Source of the DNA: Candidatus Nitrosopumilus sp.
Lineage (GTDB): Archaea > Thermoproteota > Nitrososphaeria > Nitrososphaerales > Nitrosopumilaceae
Assembly (NCBI GenBank): GCA_013203245.1
Contig: JABMOR010000025.1
Span: 1-12,521, forward strand
Reading direction: 5' to 3'
DNA length: 12,521 nucleotides
Made by a program: the position numbers and the translations under genes. How positions within the stretch are numbered: the first letter of the stretch is position 1; each line of letters opens with the position of its first letter. Below, piece by piece: positions 6,240-12,497 of the stretch. The notes under the pieces were generated by a model that was not told the origin of the DNA, searched no databases, and saw nothing but the letters and a program-made list of their open reading frames with translations.

Positions 6240-7916
6240 ATGTTGCAGATGGGTCTTAATTATTACCAAACTAAGAAAAATATTCTTCGAGCTCGTAAAT
6301 TAGTAATTAAAGGGACAAATGCAGCAGGATCTGGTCATCCTGGTGGTTCATTTTCTATGGCTGAAATTTTAGGATGTTTGTTTAACAAACATTTGAAATT
6401 TGATCCTAATAATCCTCAATGGGAGGATAGAGATCGTCTTGTTTTATCAAAAGGACATGCTGCACCTGGATTATTTTCCAATATGGCAGTTGCAGGATAT
6501 TTTCCAGAATCTGAAATGGAAACATTACGAAAATTTGGTAGTAAATTACAAGGACATCCAGATCTAAAATGCCCTGGAGTGGAATTTTGTGGTGGCTCTT
6601 TAGGAACTGGGTTATCTTATTCTATTGGAATTGCACTTGCAGCAAAAATTGATTCCAAAGATCATCATGTCTATACTATCATTGGAGATGGCGAATCTGA
6701 TGAGGGACAAGTCTGGGAGGCTGCAATGACTGCTTCAAAATATAAAGTTGATAATCTTACAGCTTTTCTTGATAGAAATTTCATTCAACAAGATTCGTAT
6801 ACTGAAAAAATTATGCCTCTTGATGAAAATTTAGACGGTTCAGATATTTCTGAAATGTGGAAAGATGCATCACGTTGGAAAACTGGTGACAAGTGGAGAT
6901 CATTTGGTTGGAATGTTATTGAGATTGATGGGCATCGAGTTGAACAAATTGATGCAGCTATAACAAAAGCAAATGCTACAAAAGGTGTACCCACAATAAT
7001 AATTTCAAGAACCATTAAAGGAAAATCTGTCGAACATATGGAGGATAACCCTCAGTGGCATGGAAAAGCTCCTGACTCTGATATGGTTCCGATAATTAAT
7101 CTTGAATTAGATTCACAATTTATGATTGCCCCCTCTATTATTGCAGGAGATATGACAAATTTAGAAAATGAAATTAAACGATGTGTTACTGGTAGAGCAG
7201 ATTACATTCATCTTGATGTGATGGATGGTCAATTTGTTCCAACAAAAACTTTTGATCATAATAAAATCAAAGAATTACGACCACTTACAGTAATTCCTTT
7301 TGATACACACTTGATGATCAATGAACCTGTAAAGTATGTTAAAGATTATGTTGATGCTGGTAGTGACATTATTACTGTTCATGCTGAAGTGACTGATGAA
7401 TCTAGTTTTGGTGAAATTCATGATATACTAAAACAAAATCAGGTAGGTGTGGGTTTTTCAATAAATCCTGATACTGAATTACCTGAATGGTCTTACAAAT
7501 TTCTGCAATCCCTTGATCAACTAATTGTAATGTCTGTAGTGCCTGGAAAATCAGGTCAAAAATACATTGAAGAAACACATGCAAAAATGTCAAAATTGAA
7601 TTCCATTTTAAAACAACATAATTTTTCAGGCTATATTGAGGCTGATGGAGGAGTAAATCTTGAAAATATTGGTTCTGTATTTGCTGATGGTGCACGTGTT
7701 TTTGTAGGTGGTGGTGCAATTGTTAGTCAACAAGATGTTAGATCTGCAATTAGAGATTTTAGAAATGAAGTTTTGATATCTAGAAGACGTGGTTTGCTTG
7801 CAAAAGCAAATGAACTTGGTGGAATTGATTTAGTAAACAAGTGGATTGGATTACATGTGATTGGCACAAAACAAGAACAAATTAAAAAAATTGCACAGGA
7901 GGCCGGATACATTTGA
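6240..7916 (+). CDS. Transketolase N-terminal half fused to ribulose-phosphate 3-epimerase
   Basis: This bifunctional sugar-phosphate enzyme has 558 residues. Residues 8-282 are the TPP pyrophosphate domain of a split transketolase: SGHPGG (31-36), LSKGHAAPG (69-77), GDGESDEGQVWEAAM (149-163) with the metal-site Asn at LDRN (177-180), and NPQWHGKAP (270-278). Residues 294-508 are a full ribulose-phosphate 3-epimerase: Ser299 in IAPS, His324 and Asp326 in HLDVMDG, His357 in DTHLM, MSVVPGKSGQ (431-440), Asp469 in EADGG, and phosphate-binding FVGGGAI (488-494). The junction is a short linker with no break in frame. Residues 509-558, from about NEVLIS to AQEAGYI, belong to neither domain. The epimerase converts ribulose-5-P to xylulose-5-P, a transketolase donor. 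The missing pyrimidine-domain half is the next gene. ATG 6249 is an alternative start. The domain calls are firm; channelling is inferred. Confidence 0.92.
   Translation: MLQMGLNYYQTKKNILRARKLVIKGTNAAGSGHPGGSFSMAEILGCLFNKHLKFDPNNPQWEDRDRLVLSKGHAAPGLFSNMAVAGYFPESEMETLRKFGSKLQGHPDLKCPGVEFCGGSLGTGLSYSIGIALAAKIDSKDHHVYTIIGDGESDEGQVWEAAMTASKYKVDNLTAFLDRNFIQQDSYTEKIMPLDENLDGSDISEMWKDASRWKTGDKWRSFGWNVIEIDGHRVEQIDAAITKANATKGVPTIIISRTIKGKSVEHMEDNPQWHGKAPDSDMVPIINLELDSQFMIAPSIIAGDMTNLENEIKRCVTGRADYIHLDVMDGQFVPTKTFDHNKIKELRPLTVIPFDTHLMINEPVKYVKDYVDAGSDIITVHAEVTDESSFGEIHDILKQNQVGVGFSINPDTELPEWSYKFLQSLDQLIVMSVVPGKSGQKYIEETHAKMSKLNSILKQHNFSGYIEADGGVNLENIGSVFADGARVFVGGGAIVSQQDVRSAIRDFRNEVLISRRRGLLAKANELGGIDLVNKWIGLHVIGTKQEQIKKIAQEAGYI
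7897..7902 (+). promoter_or_regulatory. Shine-Dalgarno sequence fixing the TTG start at 7913
   Basis: AGGAGG lies 10 nt before TTG 7913. The first in-frame ATG (7928) would be 25 nt away, too far, so the TTG start overlapping the upstream stop codon is preferred. Confidence 0.6.
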
Positions 7917-8887
7917 ATGAACCAATAATGACAGACATGCGTTCAGAATACTCTAAATCCTTGATTCAATTAGGAAAAGAAAATCCCAATGTTGTTGTTT
8001 TAGGAGCTGATACCACTGATTCATTAAAAACTTCTGGATTTGGAAAAGAATTTCCTAATCGATTTTTCAATGTGGGTATTGCTGAAGCTAATCTTGTTAC
8101 CCTGTCTGCAGGATTAGCTGCATCTGGAAAAATTTCTTTTGCTAGTACTTATGCCATATTCTTACCTGGTAGAGCCGTGGATCAAATTCGCAACAATATT
8201 GCTTATCCATCACCTCCTGGAAAAAAGGGTCTCAACGTAAAATTAGTTACATCTCACGGAGGTCTATCTGTAGGCCCTGATGGAGGTTCACATCAAACTA
8301 TTGAAGACATTGCTATAATGAGAGTAATACCAAATTTTAGAGTCTTTATCCCTGCTGACACTGTTGCAGTTTCAAATTTAACACCGTTGATGGCAAGAGA
8401 ATATGGCCCATTTTACATGAGAATGGCAAGATCTAAAACTCCTTTAGTTCATTCTGATTCTCAAGAATTCCAAATTGGAAAAGGAATTACATTAAGGGAC
8501 GGTTCTGATTGTACTATTGCTGCATGTGGAATTACTGTTAGAATGGCTTTAGAAGCTGCTGAATCATTACAACAAGAAGGAATTTCTTGTAGAGTTTTAG
8601 ATATGTTTTCAATAAAACCCATAGATAATGAAATTTTAGAAAAAGCAGCTAGAGAAACTGGTTGTATTGTAACCACTGAAGAACATAATATTATTGGAGG
8701 AATGGGTTCTGCAGTGACAGAATCTGTTTCAGAATCTTACCCTGTACCTATTAAGAGAATTGGAGCCCAAGATATGTTTGGAGAGTCTGCTCGAGATGAT
8801 GAAGTCCCATTGCTTTTAGAGAAACATGGAATAACATCTTTTAATATGGTAAAACAAGTCAAAGAAATTAGGAGTAAAAAATTATGA
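7913..8887 (+). CDS. Transketolase C-terminal subunit
   Basis: This subunit of 324 residues completes the split transketolase. It carries the pyrimidine-binding and C-terminal domains. The block FFNVGIAEANLV (51-62) contains the Glu (58) that activates the TPP aminopyrimidine ring. FASTYAIFLPGRAVDQIRN and TSHGGLSVGPDGGSHQ, FRVFIPAD and FYMRMARSK then follow in the usual order, and the C-terminal domain holds the strand CRVLDMFSIKPID and TTEEHNIIGGMGSAV. Transketolase moves two-carbon units between ketose donors and aldose acceptors in the cytoplasm. The start is TTG, overlapping the previous TGA by TTGA and preceded by AGGAGG, so translation is coupled to the fusion gene. The last bases ATGA overlap the transaldolase start. 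It should assemble with the N-terminal half of the preceding product. Confidence 0.93.
   Translation: MNEPIMTDMRSEYSKSLIQLGKENPNVVVLGADTTDSLKTSGFGKEFPNRFFNVGIAEANLVTLSAGLAASGKISFASTYAIFLPGRAVDQIRNNIAYPSPPGKKGLNVKLVTSHGGLSVGPDGGSHQTIEDIAIMRVIPNFRVFIPADTVAVSNLTPLMAREYGPFYMRMARSKTPLVHSDSQEFQIGKGITLRDGSDCTIAACGITVRMALEAAESLQQEGISCRVLDMFSIKPIDNEILEKAARETGCIVTTEEHNIIGGMGSAVTESVSESYPVPIKRIGAQDMFGESARDDEVPLLLEKHGITSFNMVKQVKEIRSKKL
8870..8874 (+). promoter_or_regulatory. Shine-Dalgarno sequence of the transaldolase gene
   Basis: AGGAG lies 9 nt before ATG 8884, inside the end of the transketolase gene. It supports translation of the third cistron from a polycistronic mRNA. Confidence 0.5.
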
Positions 8888-9552
8888 AAATTTTTCTTGA
8901 CACTGCTAATCTAGAATCTATTAAAAAATTCAATGACATGGGATTACTAGATGGAATCACTACCAATCCTTCACTCATGTCAAAAGAAGGAGGTAATCCA
9001 AAAGATGCAATGGAAGAGATTGCAAAAATTATCCAGGGTGATGTAAGTCTAGAAGTTATTAGTACTGAATATTCTGGAATGATGGAAGAAGGTAAACGTC
9101 TTCGCAAATATGGAAAAAATGTTGTAGTAAAAGTTCCGATGACTCCTGATGGTCTAAAAGCATGTAAATCACTTTCATCAGAAGGTATTCCTGTTAATGT
9201 TACATTGATTTTTTCTGCAAACCAAGCTTTACTCGCAGCAAAATCTGGTGCAAAATATGTTAGCCCATTTATTGGAAGATTGGATGACATTGGTCAAGAT
9301 GGAATGCAATTGATTAAGGACATTAAAGATATTTTTAAGAATTATCCTGAGTTAAAAACTCAGATTCTTGTTGCAAGTATTCGTCATCCAGTACATGTAG
9401 TTGATGCGGCAAAAATTGGTGCAGATGTTGTAACATTGCCTCCGGCAGTATTGGATAAAATGATGTTACATCCATTAACAAAAATTGGCTTGGAAAACTT
9501 TCTTGCTGATTGGGATAAGCTAAAATCTGGAAATCCTGATATCAAAATTTAG
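8884..9552 (+). CDS. tal: TalC/MipB-type transaldolase
   Basis: This is a 222-residue member of the short transaldolase / fructose-6-phosphate aldolase group, a (beta/alpha)8 barrel that forms a Schiff base with the ketose. It begins MKIFLDTANLESIKKF, with the family Asp6. GITTNPSLMSKEG (24-36) is the first signature. The Schiff-base lysine is Lys83 in NVVVKVPMT. GIPVNVTLIFSANQALLAAKSGAKYVSPFIGRLDDIG, here residues 96-132, is the second signature, and ASIRHP is near the C-terminal phosphate site. Transaldolase and aldolase activities cannot be told apart with certainty from sequence, but the two transketolase genes before it favour transaldolase, moving three-carbon units in the non-oxidative pentose phosphate pathway. 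The start overlaps the previous gene by ATGA and has an AGGAG site. It is the last gene of the operon. Confidence 0.94.
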   Translation: MKIFLDTANLESIKKFNDMGLLDGITTNPSLMSKEGGNPKDAMEEIAKIIQGDVSLEVISTEYSGMMEEGKRLRKYGKNVVVKVPMTPDGLKACKSLSSEGIPVNVTLIFSANQALLAAKSGAKYVSPFIGRLDDIGQDGMQLIKDIKDIFKNYPELKTQILVASIRHPVHVVDAAKIGADVVTLPPAVLDKMMLHPLTKIGLENFLADWDKLKSGNPDIKI

Positions 9553-9601
9553 TGAATATTTACTAAGGATAAAATTACAAAAATTAAAAATTTAGGTAGT
9601 G

Positions 9602-9874
9602 CTATTCTGAACCTTTGTTTGTACTTTTTCTAGAACTAGTTCCTCTACCTGTACTTCTGGTCATTCCTTCTGTTGAAGGTCTTGCTTTTGGATCAGGCAT
9701 ATCTCCTAGTTTTCTAGAACCGGTTCCTCTACCTGTGTGAACCATTCTATTTGATGTTGCTTTTTTCCTTGCTTCTTGGATCTTTCTAAATTCGTCTCCA
9801 GACCACTTTGTTGGATCATCATCAACTTCGATAGTTCCTGTACCTCTACCAGTTCTAACTCTAATTTTCGCCAT
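9602..9874 (-). CDS. Basic protein with three TGRGT repeats, unknown function
   Basis: This 90-residue, strongly basic protein is rich in Arg, Lys, Gly, Thr and Ser. The motif TGRGT occurs three times, at residues 8-12 (RTGRGTGTIEV), 47-51 (HTGRGTGSRKL) and 75-79 (STGRGTSSRKS). The last two repeats extend to TGRGT[GS]SRK. Between the first two lies a short part that could fold, EVDDDPTKWSGDEFRKIQEA (16-35). The rest looks disordered. Arg-Gly-rich repeats often contact RNA or DNA, but no named family is recognised and no function is assigned. A TATA-like box (GATAAATAC, minus strand, 9895-9903) lies 21-29 nt before the ATG at 9874. It converges on the transaldolase gene with 49 bp between stop codons. 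The repeats at DNA level show recent internal duplication of the coding unit. Confidence 0.7.
   Translation of the reverse strand: MAKIRVRTGRGTGTIEVDDDPTKWSGDEFRKIQEARKKATSNRMVHTGRGTGSRKLGDMPDPKARPSTEGMTRSTGRGTSSRKSTNKGSE
9629..9652 (-). repeat. Internal direct repeat, copy 1 (TGRGTSSR unit)
   Basis: This 24-nt unit differs from the copy at 9713-9736 at only two positions and encodes the third TGRGT motif of the repeat protein. The near identity at silent as well as coding positions indicates duplication, not convergence. Confidence 0.65.
9713..9736 (-). repeat. Internal direct repeat, copy 2 (TGRGTGSR unit)
   Basis: This is the partner of 9629-9652, 22 of 24 bases identical, encoding the middle TGRGT motif. 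A third, more diverged version (TGRGTGT) lies near 9834-9853. Confidence 0.65.
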
Positions 9875-9894
9875 AAATCAAATGAAATTATCTT

Positions 9895-9903
9895 GTATTT
9901 ATC
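9895..9903 (-). promoter_or_regulatory. TATA-like box of the TGRGT repeat gene
   Basis: On the minus strand GATAAATAC lies 21-29 nt before the ATG at 9874, again the leaderless spacing. Confidence 0.4.
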
Positions 9904-9941
9904 TAAGCTCATTTTTCGTGAGTATGTGTGGATTTTTTATT

Positions 9942-10964
9942 TTAACTACTAATCCAGCCTAGTTTTTTGAAATATGCAAACATCATGATTGCCGGAATTG
10001 CTGATGCAATTATTATAACTATGAACGATGTGAATGGTCCTAAAACCATTGAATTACTTCCAATTCCTCCTGGCAAATTAATGTTCATTCCATAAAAGGT
10101 ACCGATTACTGTTGCTGGAATTGCTAATGTGAAAATTATAGTCAATACTGCAAGTACTTTATTTGTTTTTTCATTACTTAACACAAAATCTGTATCTTTG
10201 TAAATTTCCATGGTTTCTCTAGATTCTTCCAATGTTTCAATTACTTTGTCAATATGATCAATTACATCATCATAGTACAATGTGAGTTCATCCTCTTCAC
10301 TACCTGAAAATCGTTTAACATTTCTTGCTATTTCCAGTACAAATTTCTTTAATGGATTTGCTATTCTTCGTAATCTGTTAATTTCTCTTCTAAGTAATGC
10401 GATACTTCTTGCCACCGGTTTTGTTTCATCAAAAACCCTATCTTCAATATCGTCTAGGTTTGCAATGATTTTTCTTGATGTGTGTAAAAGGTCATCTACC
10501 AACACATCTAAGATTTCATGAAGTAATGATCCTGAGGATTCACCTAGTAACCTCTTTTTTCTTTGTTGATCCGAATCTATTTTGCATATTTCTACCAATT
10601 CTACAAGGGGTTTCAGATCTCCTTGATGAACTGTAACTAAGAAATCTTTACCTACAAATATTGATAATTGACTATTTTTGGATTTTCCTATTTTTTGTGC
10701 TAATGGTGGGAAATGAAGAATTACAAAGAAATGATTATCATAACTATCTAATTTTGGAAGCTCAAACTTGGTCATACAATCTTCAATGTTTAATTCGTTG
10801 AAATTGTATTTTTTAGCCAATTTTTCAACATCATTTCTATCTGGATTTCTTAAATCAATCCATACAAATTTCTCTCCCTGCATGGTCTCCATTTTATTTT
10901 CAATAGGAATGTCTACTGATTTTTTGTTCGAACGTAGCCTATTGGTGATGAAACCCTTTCTCAT
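9942..10964 (-). CDS. corA: CorA-family divalent metal transporter
   Basis: CorA proteins are homopentameric membrane channels for Mg2+ and sometimes Co2+ or Ni2+. The protein has 340 residues, the usual size. The large N-terminal part (about 1-265) is cytoplasmic, with an alpha/beta section (VWIDLRNPDRNDVEKLAKKY, 34-53; DNHFFVILHFPP, 76-87; FLVTVHQG, 108-115) and a long helical, partly coiled-coil stretch from about 145 to 260. The first membrane helix (about 270-290) ends in the selectivity motif YGMN (291-294), followed by the external loop INLPGG; the second helix is about 311-331. The C-terminus YFKKLGWISS is basic and cytoplasmic, as in the family. The ion transported cannot be read from the sequence. 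A TATA-like box (10987-10996) precedes it; it appears monocistronic. Confidence 0.94.
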   Translation of the reverse strand: MRKGFITNRLRSNKKSVDIPIENKMETMQGEKFVWIDLRNPDRNDVEKLAKKYNFNELNIEDCMTKFELPKLDSYDNHFFVILHFPPLAQKIGKSKNSQLSIFVGKDFLVTVHQGDLKPLVELVEICKIDSDQQRKKRLLGESSGSLLHEILDVLVDDLLHTSRKIIANLDDIEDRVFDETKPVARSIALLRREINRLRRIANPLKKFVLEIARNVKRFSGSEEDELTLYYDDVIDHIDKVIETLEESRETMEIYKDTDFVLSNEKTNKVLAVLTIIFTLAIPATVIGTFYGMNINLPGGIGSNSMVLGPFTSFIVIIIASAIPAIMMFAYFKKLGWISS

Positions 10965-10986
10965 GTCGAAAAATACCCTGATACAA

Positions 10987-10996
10987 CAAATTTAAA
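10987..10996 (-). promoter_or_regulatory. TATA-like box of corA
   Basis: On the minus strand TTTAAATTTG lies 23-32 nt before the ATG at 10964; no Shine-Dalgarno sequence is present. Confidence 0.45.
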
Positions 10997-11056
10997 GCGA
11001 TCGATATGATTGAACAAAAACTATTTTTGAATTTGAGGCTAATCTAATTTAGATAT

Positions 11057-11140
11057 TCATTGTACCCATGGAAGAAAATAGTTTGTACCTATCCAAACAA
11101 GTCCTACTGATATTGCCATTGCAATCCACCATTTTCGCAT
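11057..11140 (-). CDS. Possible 27-residue single-helix membrane peptide
   Basis: In the 270-bp space between corA and tRNA-His, the minus strand encodes a 27-residue frame starting MRKWW, continuing IAMAISVGLVWIG, and ending TNYFLPWVQ. It has the form of a tiny membrane protein: two basic residues, one hydrophobic helix of about 18 residues, and Trp/Tyr at both interfaces. A TATA-like box (TTTATTAT, minus strand, 11162-11169) is placed 22-29 nt before the ATG, as at the larger genes here. No family is recognised. The opposite strand has a 37-codon open frame over the same bases (11068-11181), with a poorer promoter and a less protein-like sequence. I favour the minus strand with moderate certainty. 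Confidence 0.5.
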   Translation of the reverse strand: MRKWWIAMAISVGLVWIGTNYFLPWVQ

Positions 11141-11161
11141 ATTTTGATTTCAACCTAGTCA

Positions 11162-11169
11162 ATAATAAA
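11162..11169 (-). promoter_or_regulatory. TATA-like box of the 27-residue membrane peptide
   Basis: On the minus strand TTTATTAT lies 22-29 nt before the ATG at 11140, giving a leaderless arrangement. Confidence 0.4.
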
Positions 11170-11234
11170 GATACAGCTTAATTTTCAACATGATCTTAAA
11201 GATTATTACTGGCTGAACAAATTTCTTTCTTTGT

Positions 11235-11307
11235 GGCCCTCGTAGTACAGTGGTTAGTATAGAGGATTGTGGATCCTCGGACAGGAGTTCGATTCCCCTC
11301 GAGGGCC
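11235..11307 (+). tRNA. tRNA-His (GTG)
   Basis: The cloverleaf is complete. The acceptor GCCCTCG (11236-11242) pairs fully with CGAGGGC (11300-11306). The D-stem is GTAC/GTAT, the anticodon stem GAGGA/TCCTC encloses TTGTGGA with anticodon GTG, and the T-loop is TTCGATT. G at 11235 can pair with C at 11307, giving the extra G-1:C73 pair that identifies tRNA-His. Only CA follows C73, so the CCA end is probably finished by the nucleotidyltransferase. The T-stem AGGAG/CCCCT has one A-C mismatch (11286 with 11296), at position 52-62. No intron is seen. Confidence 0.95.
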
Positions 11308-11317
11308 CATCTATTAT

Positions 11318-11665
11318 TTAAAAAATACCAAATTTGCTAGATTCCATCTCTTCTTTAATGGCTAGTTTGAATCTGGGGGATTTGGGTTCAATATTTTTTG
11401 TTAACCATGTTAAAAATTTCTTTTCGATTCCCTTTCCCTTTATTTTATCAAAATCAACACCCATCATTTCTGCCAGTTTTTCCACTAATGCCCTGTTTAC
11501 ACTTAAAACAAAAAAATGCCATCCAAATGCAAACTCTGAATCTGACATAACAAAATCATCTTGTCCGTGAACCATTTCTTCTAAAAGAGATAGTTGATGA
11601 GATAATGCTTTACTAGTTTTGTCATAATCTACTGCTGAAACATTGATGTTAACTCTTTCTTCCAT
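11318..11665 (-). CDS. Conserved-looking hypothetical protein, 115 aa
   Basis: I do not recognise this family. The 115-residue protein is acidic in its first half and soluble. It starts with a strand-like VNINVSAVDYD, then a helix with a heptad-like hydrophobic pattern (SKALSHQLSLLEEMVHG, 18-34), a central SEFAFGWHFFVLSVNRALVEKLAEMMGVDFDKI (43-75) that looks helical, and a basic C-terminal part ending SSKFGIF. There is no Cys, no nucleotide-binding loop and no membrane segment. A TATA-like box (minus strand, 11685-11693) is 20-28 nt before the ATG, within the 40 bp behind the methyltransferase-like gene, so it may be transcribed both by itself and by readthrough. Its stop codon lies close to the 3' end of tRNA-His, on the other strand. 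The codon pattern and promoter support a real gene. Confidence 0.7.
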   Translation of the reverse strand: MEERVNINVSAVDYDKTSKALSHQLSLLEEMVHGQDDFVMSDSEFAFGWHFFVLSVNRALVEKLAEMMGVDFDKIKGKGIEKKFLTWLTKNIEPKSPRFKLAIKEEMESSKFGIF

Positions 11666-11684
11666 ATTTTATTCAGGTAAAAAC

Positions 11685-11693
11685 AAAATAAAA
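11685..11693 (-). promoter_or_regulatory. TATA-like box of the 115-residue hypothetical gene
   Basis: On the minus strand TTTTATTTT lies 20-28 nt before the ATG at 11665. It is A/T-only and so a weak match taken alone. Confidence 0.35.
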
Positions 11694-11705
11694 GGATTAC
11701 ACAGA

Positions 11706-12467
11706 TTAGTCTTTTAATAGATATTCAAAATCTATGTCAAAATGCATTTTCATGATGTTGATGTACGTTTGAATCGATTCTGGAATCTCTTCTCCACATG
11801 CTACTCCTAGTTTTTTTGCATTAATCCATATTACTAATGTTTGAATAATTGTTAAAAATCGATCATTTTTAATTTCTGGAGATCCAATTGATTTGGTATA
11901 TCTTTCAGCAAATTCCCAGGCTGTAATAAAATCAACACATTTCACACCAAAAATTGCTAGTAATTGTTCCTGCATATTTTCTGCTTTTTTGAATGGAACT
12001 TTGTTGATAATGTATGGAAAATTTACTTTATCTGGAAGACACTCTGGCAGAGGCCCCCAAATTGTAATTATTTTTGTATCTTCTTTTAGATTTTCAAACT
12101 TTTTTAACATATTATTAATTATATTTTCATCAGTAAACCAGAACAAAATTACTGATGCATCTGAAATATCAGAGTTTTCTATGTTTTGGCAAATTAAATC
12201 TGCTTTAGTATTTTTTTCTTCAAGCCTTTTTCTTGCTTGTTTTATTTTTTCAGAATTATTGTCAATCCCTACTGCTTTTTTAACTTTAAATTCGCTAATA
12301 GCAAGTTCAATTCCTTTCTCATCTTTGCAACCTAGATGATAAAAAATGTCTTTTTCACCTAAATTTACAAATTTAAAAATCTCTCGAAACGCTTTTTCAG
12401 GTAATTGAACATCTTCACCGCTAAGCAAGTTTTCAGGAAGACATTCTAAATATTCTTCAATTCTCAT
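11706..12467 (-). CDS. Class I SAM methyltransferase-like protein
   Basis: This 253-residue protein has a Rossmann core of the class I methyltransferase type. FYHLGCKDEKGIELAI (42-57) corresponds to motif I (usually DLGCGDG), KKAVGIDNNSEKIKQARKR (63-81) to the acidic second strand with Asp69, ADLICQNIENSD (89-100) to the third, ASVILFWFTDENIINNMLKKF (104-124) to the fourth, and KIITIWGPLPE (132-142) to the fifth. The layout recalls the archaeal protein-lysine methyltransferases related to DOT1, but this is only a resemblance. Motif I is degenerate: Lys replaces the second Gly of GxG, and the first Asp is His, so SAM binding is uncertain. About 90 C-terminal residues (from about 162) are not part of that core and match nothing I know. 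A TATA-like box at 12490-12497 precedes the ATG. Confidence 0.6.
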   Translation of the reverse strand: MRIEEYLECLPENLLSGEDVQLPEKAFREIFKFVNLGEKDIFYHLGCKDEKGIELAISEFKVKKAVGIDNNSEKIKQARKRLEEKNTKADLICQNIENSDISDASVILFWFTDENIINNMLKKFENLKEDTKIITIWGPLPECLPDKVNFPYIINKVPFKKAENMQEQLLAIFGVKCVDFITAWEFAERYTKSIGSPEIKNDRFLTIIQTLVIWINAKKLGVACGEEIPESIQTYINIMKMHFDIDFEYLLKD

Positions 12468-12489
12468 TATGCTTTATACAATAAAACAG

Positions 12490-12497
12490 AAATTATA
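12490..12497 (-). promoter_or_regulatory. TATA-like box of the methyltransferase-like gene
   Basis: On the minus strand TATAATTT lies 23-30 nt before the ATG at 12467, the spacing of a leaderless mRNA. Confidence 0.45.

Noticed and set aside
9550..9565. Near-palindrome TAGTGAATATTTACTA after the transaldolase stop
   Set aside because: Short, A/T-only, with an imperfect pair and no following T-run, so a terminator or operator cannot be claimed.
9706..9912. 68-codon frame overlapping the TGRGT repeat gene in another frame
   Set aside because: It covers the promoter of the repeat gene and gives an unstructured sequence without recognisable features.
11068..11181. 37-codon plus-strand frame (MEENSLYLSK...) over the membrane peptide
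   Set aside because: Its promoter match is poorer and it runs through the better minus-strand TATA box; kept only as an alternative.
11893..12339. 148-codon open frame opposite the methyltransferase-like gene
   Set aside because: No promoter, Ser/Phe-rich antisense composition; the minus-strand gene has a TATA box and a recognisable fold.
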